DNA of 64,000 nt from Holophagales bacterium (GTDB lineage: Bacteria > Acidobacteriota > Thermoanaerobaculia > Multivoradales > JAGPDF01). The DNA lies in NCBI GenBank assembly GCA_016699405.1, contig CP064972.1:310001-374000 (forward strand). Direction: 5' to 3'. The position numbers and the translations under genes are program-made. Below the pieces are notes generated by a model. That model saw only the letters and a program-made list of their open reading frames with translations, had not been told where the DNA came from and did no database searches. Each line of letters begins with the position of its first letter. The first letter of the stretch is position 1. Below are positions 30,145 to 39,799 of this stretch, piece by piece.

Positions 30145-33100
30145 ATGGGTACCTCGAGTCGTCGTCTATCGATCGTGTTGCTTCTGGCCGGTCTCGCGCT
30201 CGCGCCGCTCGCGGCCTTCGCCACACCGCCGGCGACCTTCCAAATCCTCGAGGTCGGCCCCGAGGGCCTGACGCCAAGCTCCGCGGACGGCACGGGCAAG
30301 CCCATCACCGCGACCGGTGCCACGCTCCCCCATGCCGTGCTTGGGCAGAGCTTCGGCTCCGAGATCGAGCCCAACGGGACGAGCGCCACGGCGACCGCGG
30401 TCGCCGGCGCGAGCGCGGTCGTTCTCGGCACTGTCTACCCAGCCGCCGATGTCGATTTCTTCTCGTTCACCGCAGCGGCCAATGACCGAGTCTACGCAGC
30501 AGTGCAGACCCTCTTCGATGCCTCGGCAAGCGGGGACAGCGTACTCGACCTAATCGCCACCGACGGCTCGACCGTGCTCGAGAATGACCCCAACGACGGC
30601 ACCTTCAACGGCAGCTCGTCGTCGATCGCCGGCACCCCGATCCCTGCCGCGGGCACATACTTCTTGCGGGTAAGACACAACCTCGCGACCGGCACGATCC
30701 GTCCCTATCAACTTCAGTTCCGTTTGCAGAGCGGCGCCCCCGCCGCCGAGGTCGAGCCGAACAACACGACAGCGACGGCAACCCCGCTGCCTGCGTCCGG
30801 CTGGGCAAGCGGAACGGTTACCGCCGTGTCCCCCGGCGAGGCCGACTTCTTCAGCCTGACCCTGGCCGCCGGCGACAGCGTGTACCTGAGCCTCGACATG
30901 AACCCCGAGCGGGACGCGTCCGTTTGGAACGGCCGCCTCGGATTCGGGCTGTTCGGCAACCCTCCCGCCAACCAGATCCTGGTGGCCAACGACGCCAACG
31001 CCGGAGCAACGAGCACCGACCCGAACTCGGAAGCTCTCTTCCTTACCGTCAAGGATGCCGGCACCTACTACATCTACGTCGACTCGACCGTTGCGGCAGG
31101 ACTCGGCGCCAGCGCCACGTACCACCTGAGCGTGTCGGTGCGGCCTCACGTCGACGCCACCGCGAGCTGCACGACCTACACCTCGACGAACGTGCCGCAG
31201 ACCATCCCGACCGGACCCGGAAGCGTCAGCTCGACGATCACCGTGCCGGGCAATCTACGGATTGCCGACCTCGACGTCTCCATCAACTTGAACCACACCT
31301 TCATGCAGGACCTCGACGCTCACCTCGTGTCGCCGGCCGGCAACGACAACGGCCTCTTCACCGACATCGGCAGCGCGACGACCGGCGGCACACAGACGCT
31401 CATGGACCTGCGTTTCGACGACGAAGCGGCTCTCCCTCCGGCCTTCGCACTCTCGGCGGGCATGGTGCTCCAACCCGAGCTCGCCTACCGACTGGCCTGG
31501 TTCGATGGCGAGGATGCCGGCGGGACCTGGACGTTGACGCTCCGCGACGACGCGACGGGCGATGGCGGCACTCTCAATGCCTGGAGCCTGACGATCTGCG
31601 AGCCGCCACCCCCACCTGCCTGCGCGCCGGGCTTTACGCCGACGACGGTCTACAGCTCCGACTTCGAGACCAACGACGGCGGCTTCACCCACTCGGGCGC
31701 GATCGACGAGTGGGAGCGCGGGCTTCCGGCCTTTGCGCCGATCACCAGCTGTGCAAGCGGCAGCAACTGCTGGAAGACTGACCTCGACAACACCTACAAC
31801 ACGGGAGTCGCCGCCGGCTCCCCGGCGGATCTGCTTTCGCCCGCCATCAACCTCGCCGGCCTCTCGGCGCCAGTGACCGTCCGTTGGTCTCAACGTTTCC
31901 AGATCGAGAGCGCCAGCTTCGATCGCGCGTTCATCGACTTTCAGCAGGTCGGCGGTGCGACCCCGGTCCGCCTGTGGGAATGGCTCGACGCCACGATGAC
32001 CAGTGCGGTGGGCAACCCAACGACGACCATCCAGGAATCCTCCGGCTGGAGCGCGATGAGCGCCCGCGCTGACTCGCTGGCCGGCCTCAACACCGAGCTG
32101 CACTTCAACCTGACCGCCGACAACACCGTGCAGCTTGCCGGCCTGGCGATCGACGACGTGACCGTCACCGCCTGCCGCGCGCTTTCGGCGGACCTCTCGA
32201 TCACCAAGACGGACGGCGTCACGACCGCGATACCCGGCACCAACGTGACCTACACGATCACCGCCTCGAACGCGGGCACCGACCCGGTCACCGGCGCCAC
32301 GGTCACCGACACCTTCTCGGCCTTCCACGCCGGTTGCACCTGGACCTGCGCCGGCGCCGGGGGCGGCACCTGCACCGCGGCGGGCTCGGGCAACATCAGC
32401 GACACGGTCAACCTCCCCGTCGGGGGCTCGGTGACTTACGCGGCGACCTGTGGCATCACCTACGGCGCCACCGGCTCCCTGGTCAACACCGCGACGGTCT
32501 CCAGCTCGGTCACCGATCCGAACCCGGCCAACAACTCGGCGACCGACACCGACACCCTCACGCCGCAGGCCGACCTCACGATCACGAAGACCGACGGCGT
32601 GACGACCGCCACACCGGGCGGCTCGGTGACCTACACCATCGTCGCGACGAACGCCGGTCCCTCGAACGCCGTCAGCTCGACGGTGGCCGACACCTTCCCG
32701 GCGACCCTCACCTGCAACTGGACCTGCACGGGTGCTGGCGGCACCTGCACCGCGGCGGGCTCCGGCAACATCAACGATTCGGTCAACCTCCCTGCGGGCG
32801 CCTCGGTGACGTACACGGCGGCCTGCGCGATCAGCGCATCGGCGACGGGTTCGTTGTCCAACACCGCCACGGTGACGAGCGCCACCCCGGACCCCACCCC
32901 GGGCAACAACTCGGCGACCGACAGCGACACCCTCTCGCCGCAGGCCGATCTCTCGATCACCAAGACGGACGGGCTGACCAACGCCAACCTCGGTCAAAGC
33001 TCGGCCTATGCGATCGTCGTCAGCAACGCCGGCCCGAGCAACGCTCCGGGCACGCTGGTCAGCGACACCTTCCCGGCAGGATTCGCCTCGCCGACCTGGA

Positions 33101-33846
33101 CCTGTGTCGGTGCCGGCGGCGGCACCTGCACCGCCAACGGCGTCGGCAACATCAACGACACCGTCAATCTCCCGGCCGGCGGCTCGGTGACCTACACCGC
33201 GAGCGGCACCATCGCCGGATCGCCGGGCACCCTGAGCAACACGGCGACGGTCGCCGCCGCCGGTGGGGTCACCGATCCGACGCCCGGCAACAACTCGGCG
33301 ACGGACACCACGACCGTCGCCGGCGGCGCCGCAGTGACCGGGACCAAGTCGGCCTCGGGCACCTTCGGCCAGGCCACGACGGTCACCTACACGATCGTCC
33401 TCACCAATGCCGGCGCCGGATCGCAGAACGACAACCCCGGCGACGAGCTCACCGACGTCCTTCCGGCGACGCTCACGCTCGTCTCCGCCAGCGCCACGAG
33501 CGGCACCGCCCTCGCCAACATCGGCACCAACACCGTCACCTGGAACGGTGCGATTCCGGCCGCGGGCAGCGTGACGATCACCATCACCGCCACCGTCAAC
33601 ACCGGCACGCTCGGGCAGACGATCAGCAACCAGGGGACGATCAGCTACGACAGCGACGGCAACGGTAGCAACGATGCCAGCGCCTCGACCGACGACCCGG
33701 CCGTCGCCGGCGGCGCCGACCCGACGGTCTTCGTCGTCGGCGGCAGCGTGCTCGAGATTCCGACGCTCTCCGGCCTCGGCCTCGCGGCGCTCGCCTTCGT
33801 GCTCGCCGCCCTCGCCCTCGTCGCCCTGCGCCGGCGCTCGGCGTAG
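30145..33846 (+). CDS. Surface protein with PPC, P-domain and DUF11 repeats and an IPTL-CTERM anchor
   Basis: A 1233-residue exported protein. Signal peptide to about residue 25 (VLLLAGLALAPLAAFA). Two PPC-type beta domains begin at about 73 (EIEPNGTSATATAV) and 202 (EVEPNNTTATATPL). A proprotein-convertase-P-like domain spans about 342-490 (DLDVSINLNHTFMQDLDAHLVSP). A jelly-roll-like region follows (506-680). Then come four DUF11-type repeats starting near 682, 809, 934 and 1064 (ADLSITKTDG and so on). The C-terminus is an IPTL-CTERM signal (EIPTLSGLGL, hydrophobic helix, RRRSA), a type thought to be recognised by an exosortase-like enzyme. No protease motif is visible. ATG 30145 has GGGAGGAG upstream. 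The protein is probably a large adhesive or coat protein on the cell surface. Confidence 0.9.
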   Translation: MGTSSRRLSIVLLLAGLALAPLAAFATPPATFQILEVGPEGLTPSSADGTGKPITATGATLPHAVLGQSFGSEIEPNGTSATATAVAGASAVVLGTVYPAADVDFFSFTAAANDRVYAAVQTLFDASASGDSVLDLIATDGSTVLENDPNDGTFNGSSSSIAGTPIPAAGTYFLRVRHNLATGTIRPYQLQFRLQSGAPAAEVEPNNTTATATPLPASGWASGTVTAVSPGEADFFSLTLAAGDSVYLSLDMNPERDASVWNGRLGFGLFGNPPANQILVANDANAGATSTDPNSEALFLTVKDAGTYYIYVDSTVAAGLGASATYHLSVSVRPHVDATASCTTYTSTNVPQTIPTGPGSVSSTITVPGNLRIADLDVSINLNHTFMQDLDAHLVSPAGNDNGLFTDIGSATTGGTQTLMDLRFDDEAALPPAFALSAGMVLQPELAYRLAWFDGEDAGGTWTLTLRDDATGDGGTLNAWSLTICEPPPPPACAPGFTPTTVYSSDFETNDGGFTHSGAIDEWERGLPAFAPITSCASGSNCWKTDLDNTYNTGVAAGSPADLLSPAINLAGLSAPVTVRWSQRFQIESASFDRAFIDFQQVGGATPVRLWEWLDATMTSAVGNPTTTIQESSGWSAMSARADSLAGLNTELHFNLTADNTVQLAGLAIDDVTVTACRALSADLSITKTDGVTTAIPGTNVTYTITASNAGTDPVTGATVTDTFSAFHAGCTWTCAGAGGGTCTAAGSGNISDTVNLPVGGSVTYAATCGITYGATGSLVNTATVSSSVTDPNPANNSATDTDTLTPQADLTITKTDGVTTATPGGSVTYTIVATNAGPSNAVSSTVADTFPATLTCNWTCTGAGGTCTAAGSGNINDSVNLPAGASVTYTAACAISASATGSLSNTATVTSATPDPTPGNNSATDSDTLSPQADLSITKTDGLTNANLGQSSAYAIVVSNAGPSNAPGTLVSDTFPAGFASPTWTCVGAGGGTCTANGVGNINDTVNLPAGGSVTYTASGTIAGSPGTLSNTATVAAAGGVTDPTPGNNSATDTTTVAGGAAVTGTKSASGTFGQATTVTYTIVLTNAGAGSQNDNPGDELTDVLPATLTLVSASATSGTALANIGTNTVTWNGAIPAAGSVTITITATVNTGTLGQTISNQGTISYDSDGNGSNDASASTDDPAVAGGADPTVFVVGGSVLEIPTLSGLGLAALAFVLAALALVALRRRSA

Positions 33847-33872
33847 CCGCACGGACTCACGCGAGCCCTTCC

Positions 33873-33914
33873 ACGGCCCCGGCCCCGCAAGGGTGCCGGG
33901 GCCGTTCTCTTTTC
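33873..33914 (+). terminator. Intrinsic terminator after the IPTL-CTERM gene
   Basis: Stem acggccccggc (33873-33883) with gccggggccgt (33895-33905), 11 perfect pairs with an 11-base loop, then tctctttt. It acts on the plus strand. Confidence 0.88.
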
Positions 33915-33966
33915 GCCCGGGTCGAGCGAGGGCGCCGCGCGACTTCCCAACCCGGCGCGCGAGCTT

Positions 33967-36900
33967 CTACTCGAGGGTCACCGTGGTGAGCGCGCCCGCG
34001 ACGGCGTTCACGCTCGCCGTCAGCTCACCCCCGGTCGGGAGCGTCGCCGAGACCTTCCACTGGCCGGGCGAAAGACCGACCAGGCGCGCGCGGCCGCGCG
34101 AGAGCCGCCACTCCCCGCGCAGTTGGGTCCCCGACAGCGCCTCGAACGGACGACCCTCGGCGTCGACGACACGAAGCGGCACCCAGGTGTCGTCCCCCGC
34201 CAGGGCCGGGACCACGACATCGAGGGCGGCGCCCGTTGCCAGCAGCACGAGGAAGGGGCCGCCGGGGGCGACGACCGGAACGCGGGCGAGCGCGCTGTCG
34301 TCCGACTGCGCGAGAAGCTCCCAGCTCCCGCGTGGGGCCGTCCCCATGCGCACCCGCCCGCGCTCGTCCGGGTTCACCAGATCGGCGGAGAGCAGGCGGC
34401 CGTCGGCTCCGCGCAGCGCGACGCGGACGGCGCTTGGCACCGCGCCGGTGGCCGAGCGCAGCTCGAGTGTCAACCCCTCGGTCGACGTGAGCTCGAAGCG
34501 AAGCGCCTCGCCCTCACCTTCGCCGACCTCCACGGGTCGCTCGGCCGTCTCGTACCCATCGCGTTCGACGCGGATGCGGTAGCTGCCGGGTGAGACGCCA
34601 TCGAAACGGAAGCTGCCGCCGCTGTCGGACTGCGCGTAGGACTGGCGGAGCTCCCGTCGCGACGGGCTCTCGCCCGCGGGGGCGAGAAGGAGCGTCGCGT
34701 CGGCTACCGGCCGCTGGTCGTTCGCGTCGACGAGCTGTCCCCGCAGCGTCACCGACGCCGTGAGATCGATCGCCACCTCCCGGTCGGCCTCCAGGGCGAG
34801 CTCTTCGTCGTGAAGGCGCGCGCTCCTCCCGCGCACGACGAGGTCGTAGGTCCCACGGACCAGACCCGCGAAGGCAAAGCGACCGTCGAGGTCGGTCGAG
34901 GTCGAGAGGAAACGCTGCCGCTCACGGGCTGCGAGGAGGATCGTCGCCTCGCGGACCGGCGCGCCATCCCGTTCGACCCGCCCCGAGAGCCGGATCCCTT
35001 TCGGGAGCTCGAGCTCGACCTCGGCCTCGGATCCGTCTCCCGCGACCGACACGGTACGTTGCGCGATCCGTCCGTCCTCGTCGTGGCGAGCCGCGACGAT
35101 CCACTCGCCGACGGCAAGGTGGTCGAAGCGGAACTGCCCGGCGAAGTCGAGCGTCGTGGAGCGGGAGATCCCCGCGTCACCCAGACGAGCCTGCACGCGG
35201 ACCGTGGTCATCTCCGAGAGCTCGAGGCCGACCACCCGCCCCCGAACCGCTCCGCCGTCGCCCAGGCGAAGGTCGATCCCCGAAACCGGGGCGTCGGCGA
35301 CTCGCAGGGGCTCCGGCAGGCCCGCAGCGGCGTACCCGTCGGCACTCGCCGAAAGCTCGTAGAGACCCCCGCTGAGCGCGGTGAAGCGGAAGTCGCCGTC
35401 CGGCCCGGTGGCCTGCCGCTGGTACCCCAGAGACACCCCACCGACCCGACGCAGCTCGACCGACGCGCCGGCAAGCGGCGCTCCCGCGAGCGACAGCACT
35501 CGCCCGCTCACCTCGCCACGGGCCGCGAAGCGCAGCTCCGCCCGGTTTTCTCCAGCCACGATCTCGACCTCGGAGGCGACCTGCCCGAGCTCTCGATCCA
35601 GCGCGGAGACGCGACACCGGCCGAGGGGGACACCATCCATCGTGAAGCCCCCTCCGCCATCCGATCTCGCCCCAGCGTTCACGCCGCGGCCCTGGCGAAC
35701 CACCACCTGAACCCCCTCGCGCGGCTCGCCGTCCGGACCGAGCACTCGGCCGGACAGTCGGGCCCCCGGCAGGAGGACGATCTCGAAGTCTTCGATCACC
35801 TGCCCCGGAGCGAGCTCGAGGCGGGTCAGAGCGTTCGCGTAGCCTCCCGCTCCTGCCCAGATCGAGACATCTCCCGCTTCGACTCCCTCGGCGCGAAACC
35901 GACCGTCCTCGCCGGTCCGGATCGGTTCGAACGGTTTGCCGACGGTGGACCTTGCCTCCCCTTCGCCGATCGTTCGGCGCACCGAGAGTGCCACCATCGC
36001 ACCAGCGATCGGCTTGCCCTCCGCCGTCGCGACACGACCGGCGATCCCCCCCGAGGCCGAGAGCACGACCACCAGCGGCTCGGCGCGTGGCACGGCGACC
36101 CGATTGAGGATGGTCGTTCCGAAGCCCTCGTGCTCGACGGTGATCGTCATCGGCCGGCCCGGCTCGAGGTCGTCGAGGCGGAACCAGCCATCCGCCGCCG
36201 AGGTCGTCGTCGGCGGCTCGTCCGTATCGCCGAACGAACGCCCGAAGGCGCGCGACGAGTCGGCCGGCTCGAAGTAGAGCTCCGCCCCGTCGATCGCCTT
36301 GCCGCTCGCGTCGACCACACGACCCTCGAGGAGGGCTCCGGGAGCGAGCGTGACGGTCCCGAGCTCTCGGTTCGGATCCGCGGCGTCGATCGTCAGGCCG
36401 GGGACGCGCAGCGGCGCGAAGCCGCGAGCCGTCAGCCCCAGGTCGTAGCGACCCGCGGCGACATGAGACAGCGTGAACCTCCCGTCGCCGTCGCTCGTGC
36501 CAGTCGCCAACGGCTCCTCTCGGTCCCACGGCAGCTTGCTACGGACCTCCGCCACGTCGAAGAGGCGCACCGTCGCTCCCGCGACCGGCCGCTTTTCGAC
36601 GTCCTGCACGCGACCCCAGACGACGCGTCCGGTGTCGAGCACGATCGTCTTCAGCGACGTCGGACCGGCCGGCATCGGAGGGAGGTCTTCACGCCAGGGG
36701 ACAAAAGCACGGTGGATCGCGCGGAGCTCGATCCCCGCCTCCCCCGCCACGCCGGGCAGCCGGAAGCCCCCGTCGGGGGAGGTTCGCCCGCGCACCACCA
36801 GACTGACGGTGGTGCCGCCGCCCTGGCGAAGCGGCACCGGCGAAGCGACGAGATCGACGTCGGCCAGCGGGCTCCCTGAGCCATCGATCACCCGGCCGAC

Positions 36901-38073
36901 GAGCGCCACCGCGGGCTGGAGCCTCAGGGTCGGACCGACCTCGGCATCGTTCAGCAGTTGGCTCGCCAGAGCTCGCTCCGGACGGTGCCCGGCCGCCGCA
37001 GCGCTCACCAGGAGGAAGTCCTGAGCCAGCTCGGTCAGGCGATAGACCCCGGCGCCATCGGAGCGCACGAAGCTCCCCGGATCGAAGCCCCAGACGAGCG
37101 CGCCGGCGAGCGGCGCGCGCTCCTTGCCGCTCAACACTTGCCCGGTGAGCGAGCGCCGCGCCGCGAGCACCAGGCGCTGCGCCGCGCCGTCGGGCGCGGC
37201 CGCCGCGGGGAGAACCGTCTCTCGTCGCTCTCCTCCCGGCGTCCGCACGATGAGCGGCACCGATCGCTTCCCGGCCGCGGGCAACGACAACCGGCCCGCA
37301 TCGTCGGCCGGACCGAGGGGCCACTTGGCCTTCCCGACGAGCGCCAGCGCTCCGGAGCGCGGGGTTCGGTCGGGTCCGACGACCACCGTCGGTACCTGGG
37401 GTGCCGATTCGAGCATCATCTCGAGCCGCCCCGAAGCGCTCACCTCGCGCTCGACCGGAAGGTACCCCGCCTTGAAGACGGCGACCATGGTCGACTCGCC
37501 CGCGGCTCTCGGCAACCGCACCGTCCCGTCCGCTCCCGTCATCCCGCGCCGTTCGGCCGACGTCCAGGGGATTTCGGCCCAGGGAACCAGCCACGGCCGA
37601 TCTTCGACCAGACGGACCCAGGCATCGCGGACCGGCCGGCCCGCCTCGTCGCGCACCGCCACGGTCAGCATCTGCTCCAGAGCCGGCGCGGCGGCCGGCA
37701 GATCGAAGCTCTCGACGACTCCGGAGAGCTCGATCTGCAGCGGCACGCGTCCGGGCGCCGTCAGGCGAATCCGGTAGTTGCCCGCCTCCCGGACCGGGAC
37801 GACGAACGCGCCGCGGGCATCGCTCGCCGTCCGCGCCAGCGCCTCCGGAGACGTCTTCCCGGAGAGCCACAGCTCCGCTGCCGCCTGCTCACCGAGCAGC
37901 GGCAGCAGCTCGACCGTCCCACCGACGAGCGGTCGCTCCCCGGCCTTGGCGACCCCGTGCAACGCGATCGGCTCTCCTCGCGCCGCGACCGCCCCGAGGA
38001 GCAGGGCGCCGGCGAGGAACAGAACCGCGATCCACTGCGTCTCGCTCGGAGCAACTCGACGTTGCGTCGCCAT
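33967..38073 (-). CDS. Large exported protein of tandem carboxypeptidase-regulatory-like domains
   Basis: A 1368-residue protein with a signal/anchor helix (IAVLFLAGALLLGAVAARG). It then has roughly a dozen beta-sandwich repeats of the carboxypeptidase-regulatory-like (CarboxypepD_reg) type. Each has the pattern G-x-V-x-(D/G)-x-x-G-x-P-(L/I)-x-G-A-x-V followed by DGxFRxxGL-like turns and an a-x-GY strand (for example GRVVDASGKAIDGAELYFEP and SGRVLGPDGEPREGVQVVV). No catalytic domain is present. Such proteins act as surface scaffolds or adhesins. ATG 38073 has GAGGAGGAGG upstream; the frame could extend to 39264, but that part is antisense to the aldehyde dehydrogenase. It stands on the opposite strand to the similarly large IPTL-CTERM protein. 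Confidence 0.85.
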   Translation of the reverse strand: MATQRRVAPSETQWIAVLFLAGALLLGAVAARGEPIALHGVAKAGERPLVGGTVELLPLLGEQAAAELWLSGKTSPEALARTASDARGAFVVPVREAGNYRIRLTAPGRVPLQIELSGVVESFDLPAAAPALEQMLTVAVRDEAGRPVRDAWVRLVEDRPWLVPWAEIPWTSAERRGMTGADGTVRLPRAAGESTMVAVFKAGYLPVEREVSASGRLEMMLESAPQVPTVVVGPDRTPRSGALALVGKAKWPLGPADDAGRLSLPAAGKRSVPLIVRTPGGERRETVLPAAAAPDGAAQRLVLAARRSLTGQVLSGKERAPLAGALVWGFDPGSFVRSDGAGVYRLTELAQDFLLVSAAAAGHRPERALASQLLNDAEVGPTLRLQPAVALVGRVIDGSGSPLADVDLVASPVPLRQGGGTTVSLVVRGRTSPDGGFRLPGVAGEAGIELRAIHRAFVPWREDLPPMPAGPTSLKTIVLDTGRVVWGRVQDVEKRPVAGATVRLFDVAEVRSKLPWDREEPLATGTSDGDGRFTLSHVAAGRYDLGLTARGFAPLRVPGLTIDAADPNRELGTVTLAPGALLEGRVVDASGKAIDGAELYFEPADSSRAFGRSFGDTDEPPTTTSAADGWFRLDDLEPGRPMTITVEHEGFGTTILNRVAVPRAEPLVVVLSASGGIAGRVATAEGKPIAGAMVALSVRRTIGEGEARSTVGKPFEPIRTGEDGRFRAEGVEAGDVSIWAGAGGYANALTRLELAPGQVIEDFEIVLLPGARLSGRVLGPDGEPREGVQVVVRQGRGVNAGARSDGGGGFTMDGVPLGRCRVSALDRELGQVASEVEIVAGENRAELRFAARGEVSGRVLSLAGAPLAGASVELRRVGGVSLGYQRQATGPDGDFRFTALSGGLYELSASADGYAAAGLPEPLRVADAPVSGIDLRLGDGGAVRGRVVGLELSEMTTVRVQARLGDAGISRSTTLDFAGQFRFDHLAVGEWIVAARHDEDGRIAQRTVSVAGDGSEAEVELELPKGIRLSGRVERDGAPVREATILLAARERQRFLSTSTDLDGRFAFAGLVRGTYDLVVRGRSARLHDEELALEADREVAIDLTASVTLRGQLVDANDQRPVADATLLLAPAGESPSRRELRQSYAQSDSGGSFRFDGVSPGSYRIRVERDGYETAERPVEVGEGEGEALRFELTSTEGLTLELRSATGAVPSAVRVALRGADGRLLSADLVNPDERGRVRMGTAPRGSWELLAQSDDSALARVPVVAPGGPFLVLLATGAALDVVVPALAGDDTWVPLRVVDAEGRPFEALSGTQLRGEWRLSRGRARLVGLSPGQWKVSATLPTGGELTASVNAVAGALTTVTLE

Positions 38074-38238
38074 GGCAGGCCTCCTCCTCGATCGTGCCAG
38101 CAGAATGCGGCTCTTCGGTAAATACGTCAAGCGCCGCCGGTCCGTCCAAGGTCGATGCCGCGGGAAGCGGTCAACGCGAGCCCGGGTTGATAGCATCGCC
38201 GCTCTCGCTCCCGACTCACGCGAAGGAAGGACGGTCCG

Positions 38239-39786
38239 ATGCAGACCCTGCGCAGCTATCTCGACGGCCACTGGCACGAGGCCGATGGCGAGTTCCAGAC
38301 CCTGGTCAACCCGTCGACCGAAGAGCCGCTCGCGCGCGCGTCGTCGCGGGGCGCCGACTTCGGTGCGGCCTACCGCTTCGCGCTCGAGCGCGGCGGCCCG
38401 GCGTTGCGCGAGCTCACCTTCGCCGCGCGTGGCGAGCTGCTCAAGGCGATGTCGCGGACCCTGCGCGAGCACCGCGACGAGCTCCTCACCCTCTCGCGCG
38501 ACAACAACGGCACCACGGCGATGGACGGGTCGTTCGACATCGACGGCGGCGGCGGCACGCTCGCCTTCTACGCCGCGCTCGGCCGCTCGCTCGGCGAGCG
38601 CCACACGCTCGGCGAGGACACCGGGCTCCAGCTCGGCAAGAGCGAGAGCTTCTGGGGCCGGCATCTGCTCGTTCCGCGCCGCGGGGTCGCGGTGGCGATC
38701 AACGCCTTCAACTTCCCGCTCTGGGGCTTCGCCGAGAAGGCGGCGCAGGCGCTTCTCGCCGGCATGCCGATGATCGTCAAGCCGGCCACCGCGACGGCGC
38801 TCGTCACCGCGCGTGCGGTGGAGATCCTCGTCGCAGCGAAGCTGCTCCCCGAAGGCGCGCTGCAACTCGTCGTCGGCGGCACCGGCGACCTGCTCGATCA
38901 ACTCGGCGGCCAGGATGTGCTGGCCTTCACCGGCTCCGCCGACACGGCGCTCGCGCTGCGTCGCCGCGAACGGCTGCTCGCCGCCGGCACGCGGGTCAAC
39001 GTCGAAGCCGACTCGCTCAACGCCGCCGTGCTCGGGCCCGACGCCGTTGCCGGCACGCCGGCCTTCGACAAGCTGGTGCGCGACGTGGCGCAGGAGATCA
39101 CGCAGAAGGCCGGGCAGAAGTGCACGGCGATCCGTCGCGTCCTCGCGCCGCGCGAGCACCTCGCGGCACTGCGCGACGCGCTCGCCGCGCGGCTCGCTCG
39201 CACCGTCGTCGGCAACCCCGTCGACGAGAGCGTGCGCATGGGTCCGCTCGCCACGGCGGGTCAACTCGCCGCGGCGATCGACGGCATCGCAACGCTCCGC
39301 GCCGGCGGCGCGCGACTCGTCCTCGGCTCGGCAGAGCGCATCGACGGCGTCGGCTCACCGGCAGGCCGAGGCTACTTCCTCGCGCCGACGCTGCTCGAGG
39401 TCGCGGACCCCACGTCCGCCGGTGCCGTGCATTCGCTCGAGGTCTTCGCCCCGGTCTCGACGCTCTTGCCGTACACGGGTGGTGCCGAGGAGGCCGCAGG
39501 GATCGTCGCGCTCGGTGAGGGCACGCTCGTCACCTCGCTCTACTCCGACGACGACGCCTGGGTGGCGAGCTACCTCGCCGCGGGCGGCGCGGTGACCGGG
39601 CGAATCTACTGGGGCTCCTCCGACGCCGAGGGCCTCGGCTCCGGAGCGGCCCTCCCCGGCTCACAGCACGGCGGCCCCGGACGCGCCGGCGGCGGCGAAG
39701 AGCTCGGCGGTCTCGTCGGACTCCGGCTCTACCTGCAGCGCGTCGCCGTCCAGGGCACCAAGCGTCGCCTCGACGCTCTCGGCTGA
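38239..39786 (+). CDS. Aldehyde dehydrogenase, PaaZ-N/BoxD-like
   Basis: A 515-residue NAD(P)-dependent aldehyde dehydrogenase. Catalytic Cys is in GQKCTAIRR, and the glutamate region is VNVEADSLN. Rossmann-type stretches include PRRGVAVAINAFNFPLWGFAEKAAQALLAGMPMIVKPAT and LAFTGSADTA. It aligns with the aldehyde dehydrogenase half of PaaZ and with BoxD (3,4-dehydroadipyl-CoA semialdehyde dehydrogenase), and lacks the C-terminal MaoC hydratase of full PaaZ (about 680 residues). It may oxidise a ring-opened CoA-semialdehyde in aromatic degradation. No other paa or box gene is in the window, so the pathway is uncertain. ATG 38239 has GGAAGGA upstream. It converges on mltA with a 13-base gap. Confidence 0.85.
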   Translation: MQTLRSYLDGHWHEADGEFQTLVNPSTEEPLARASSRGADFGAAYRFALERGGPALRELTFAARGELLKAMSRTLREHRDELLTLSRDNNGTTAMDGSFDIDGGGGTLAFYAALGRSLGERHTLGEDTGLQLGKSESFWGRHLLVPRRGVAVAINAFNFPLWGFAEKAAQALLAGMPMIVKPATATALVTARAVEILVAAKLLPEGALQLVVGGTGDLLDQLGGQDVLAFTGSADTALALRRRERLLAAGTRVNVEADSLNAAVLGPDAVAGTPAFDKLVRDVAQEITQKAGQKCTAIRRVLAPREHLAALRDALAARLARTVVGNPVDESVRMGPLATAGQLAAAIDGIATLRAGGARLVLGSAERIDGVGSPAGRGYFLAPTLLEVADPTSAGAVHSLEVFAPVSTLLPYTGGAEEAAGIVALGEGTLVTSLYSDDDAWVASYLAAGGAVTGRIYWGSSDAEGLGSGAALPGSQHGGPGRAGGGEELGGLVGLRLYLQRVAVQGTKRRLDALG

Positions 39787-39799
39787 GGCGACTCACCGC

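Noticed and set aside
32188..33300. DUF11 repeat DNA as a CRISPR or satellite
   Set aside because: Repeats of about 380 bases are imperfect and in frame; they are protein domain repeats.
33967..39264. A 1765-residue minus-strand frame that extends the CarboxypepD_reg gene upstream
   Set aside because: The part above 38073 is antisense to a strongly conserved aldehyde dehydrogenase and is Arg/Glu-rich noise; a signal peptide and ribosome site mark 38073.
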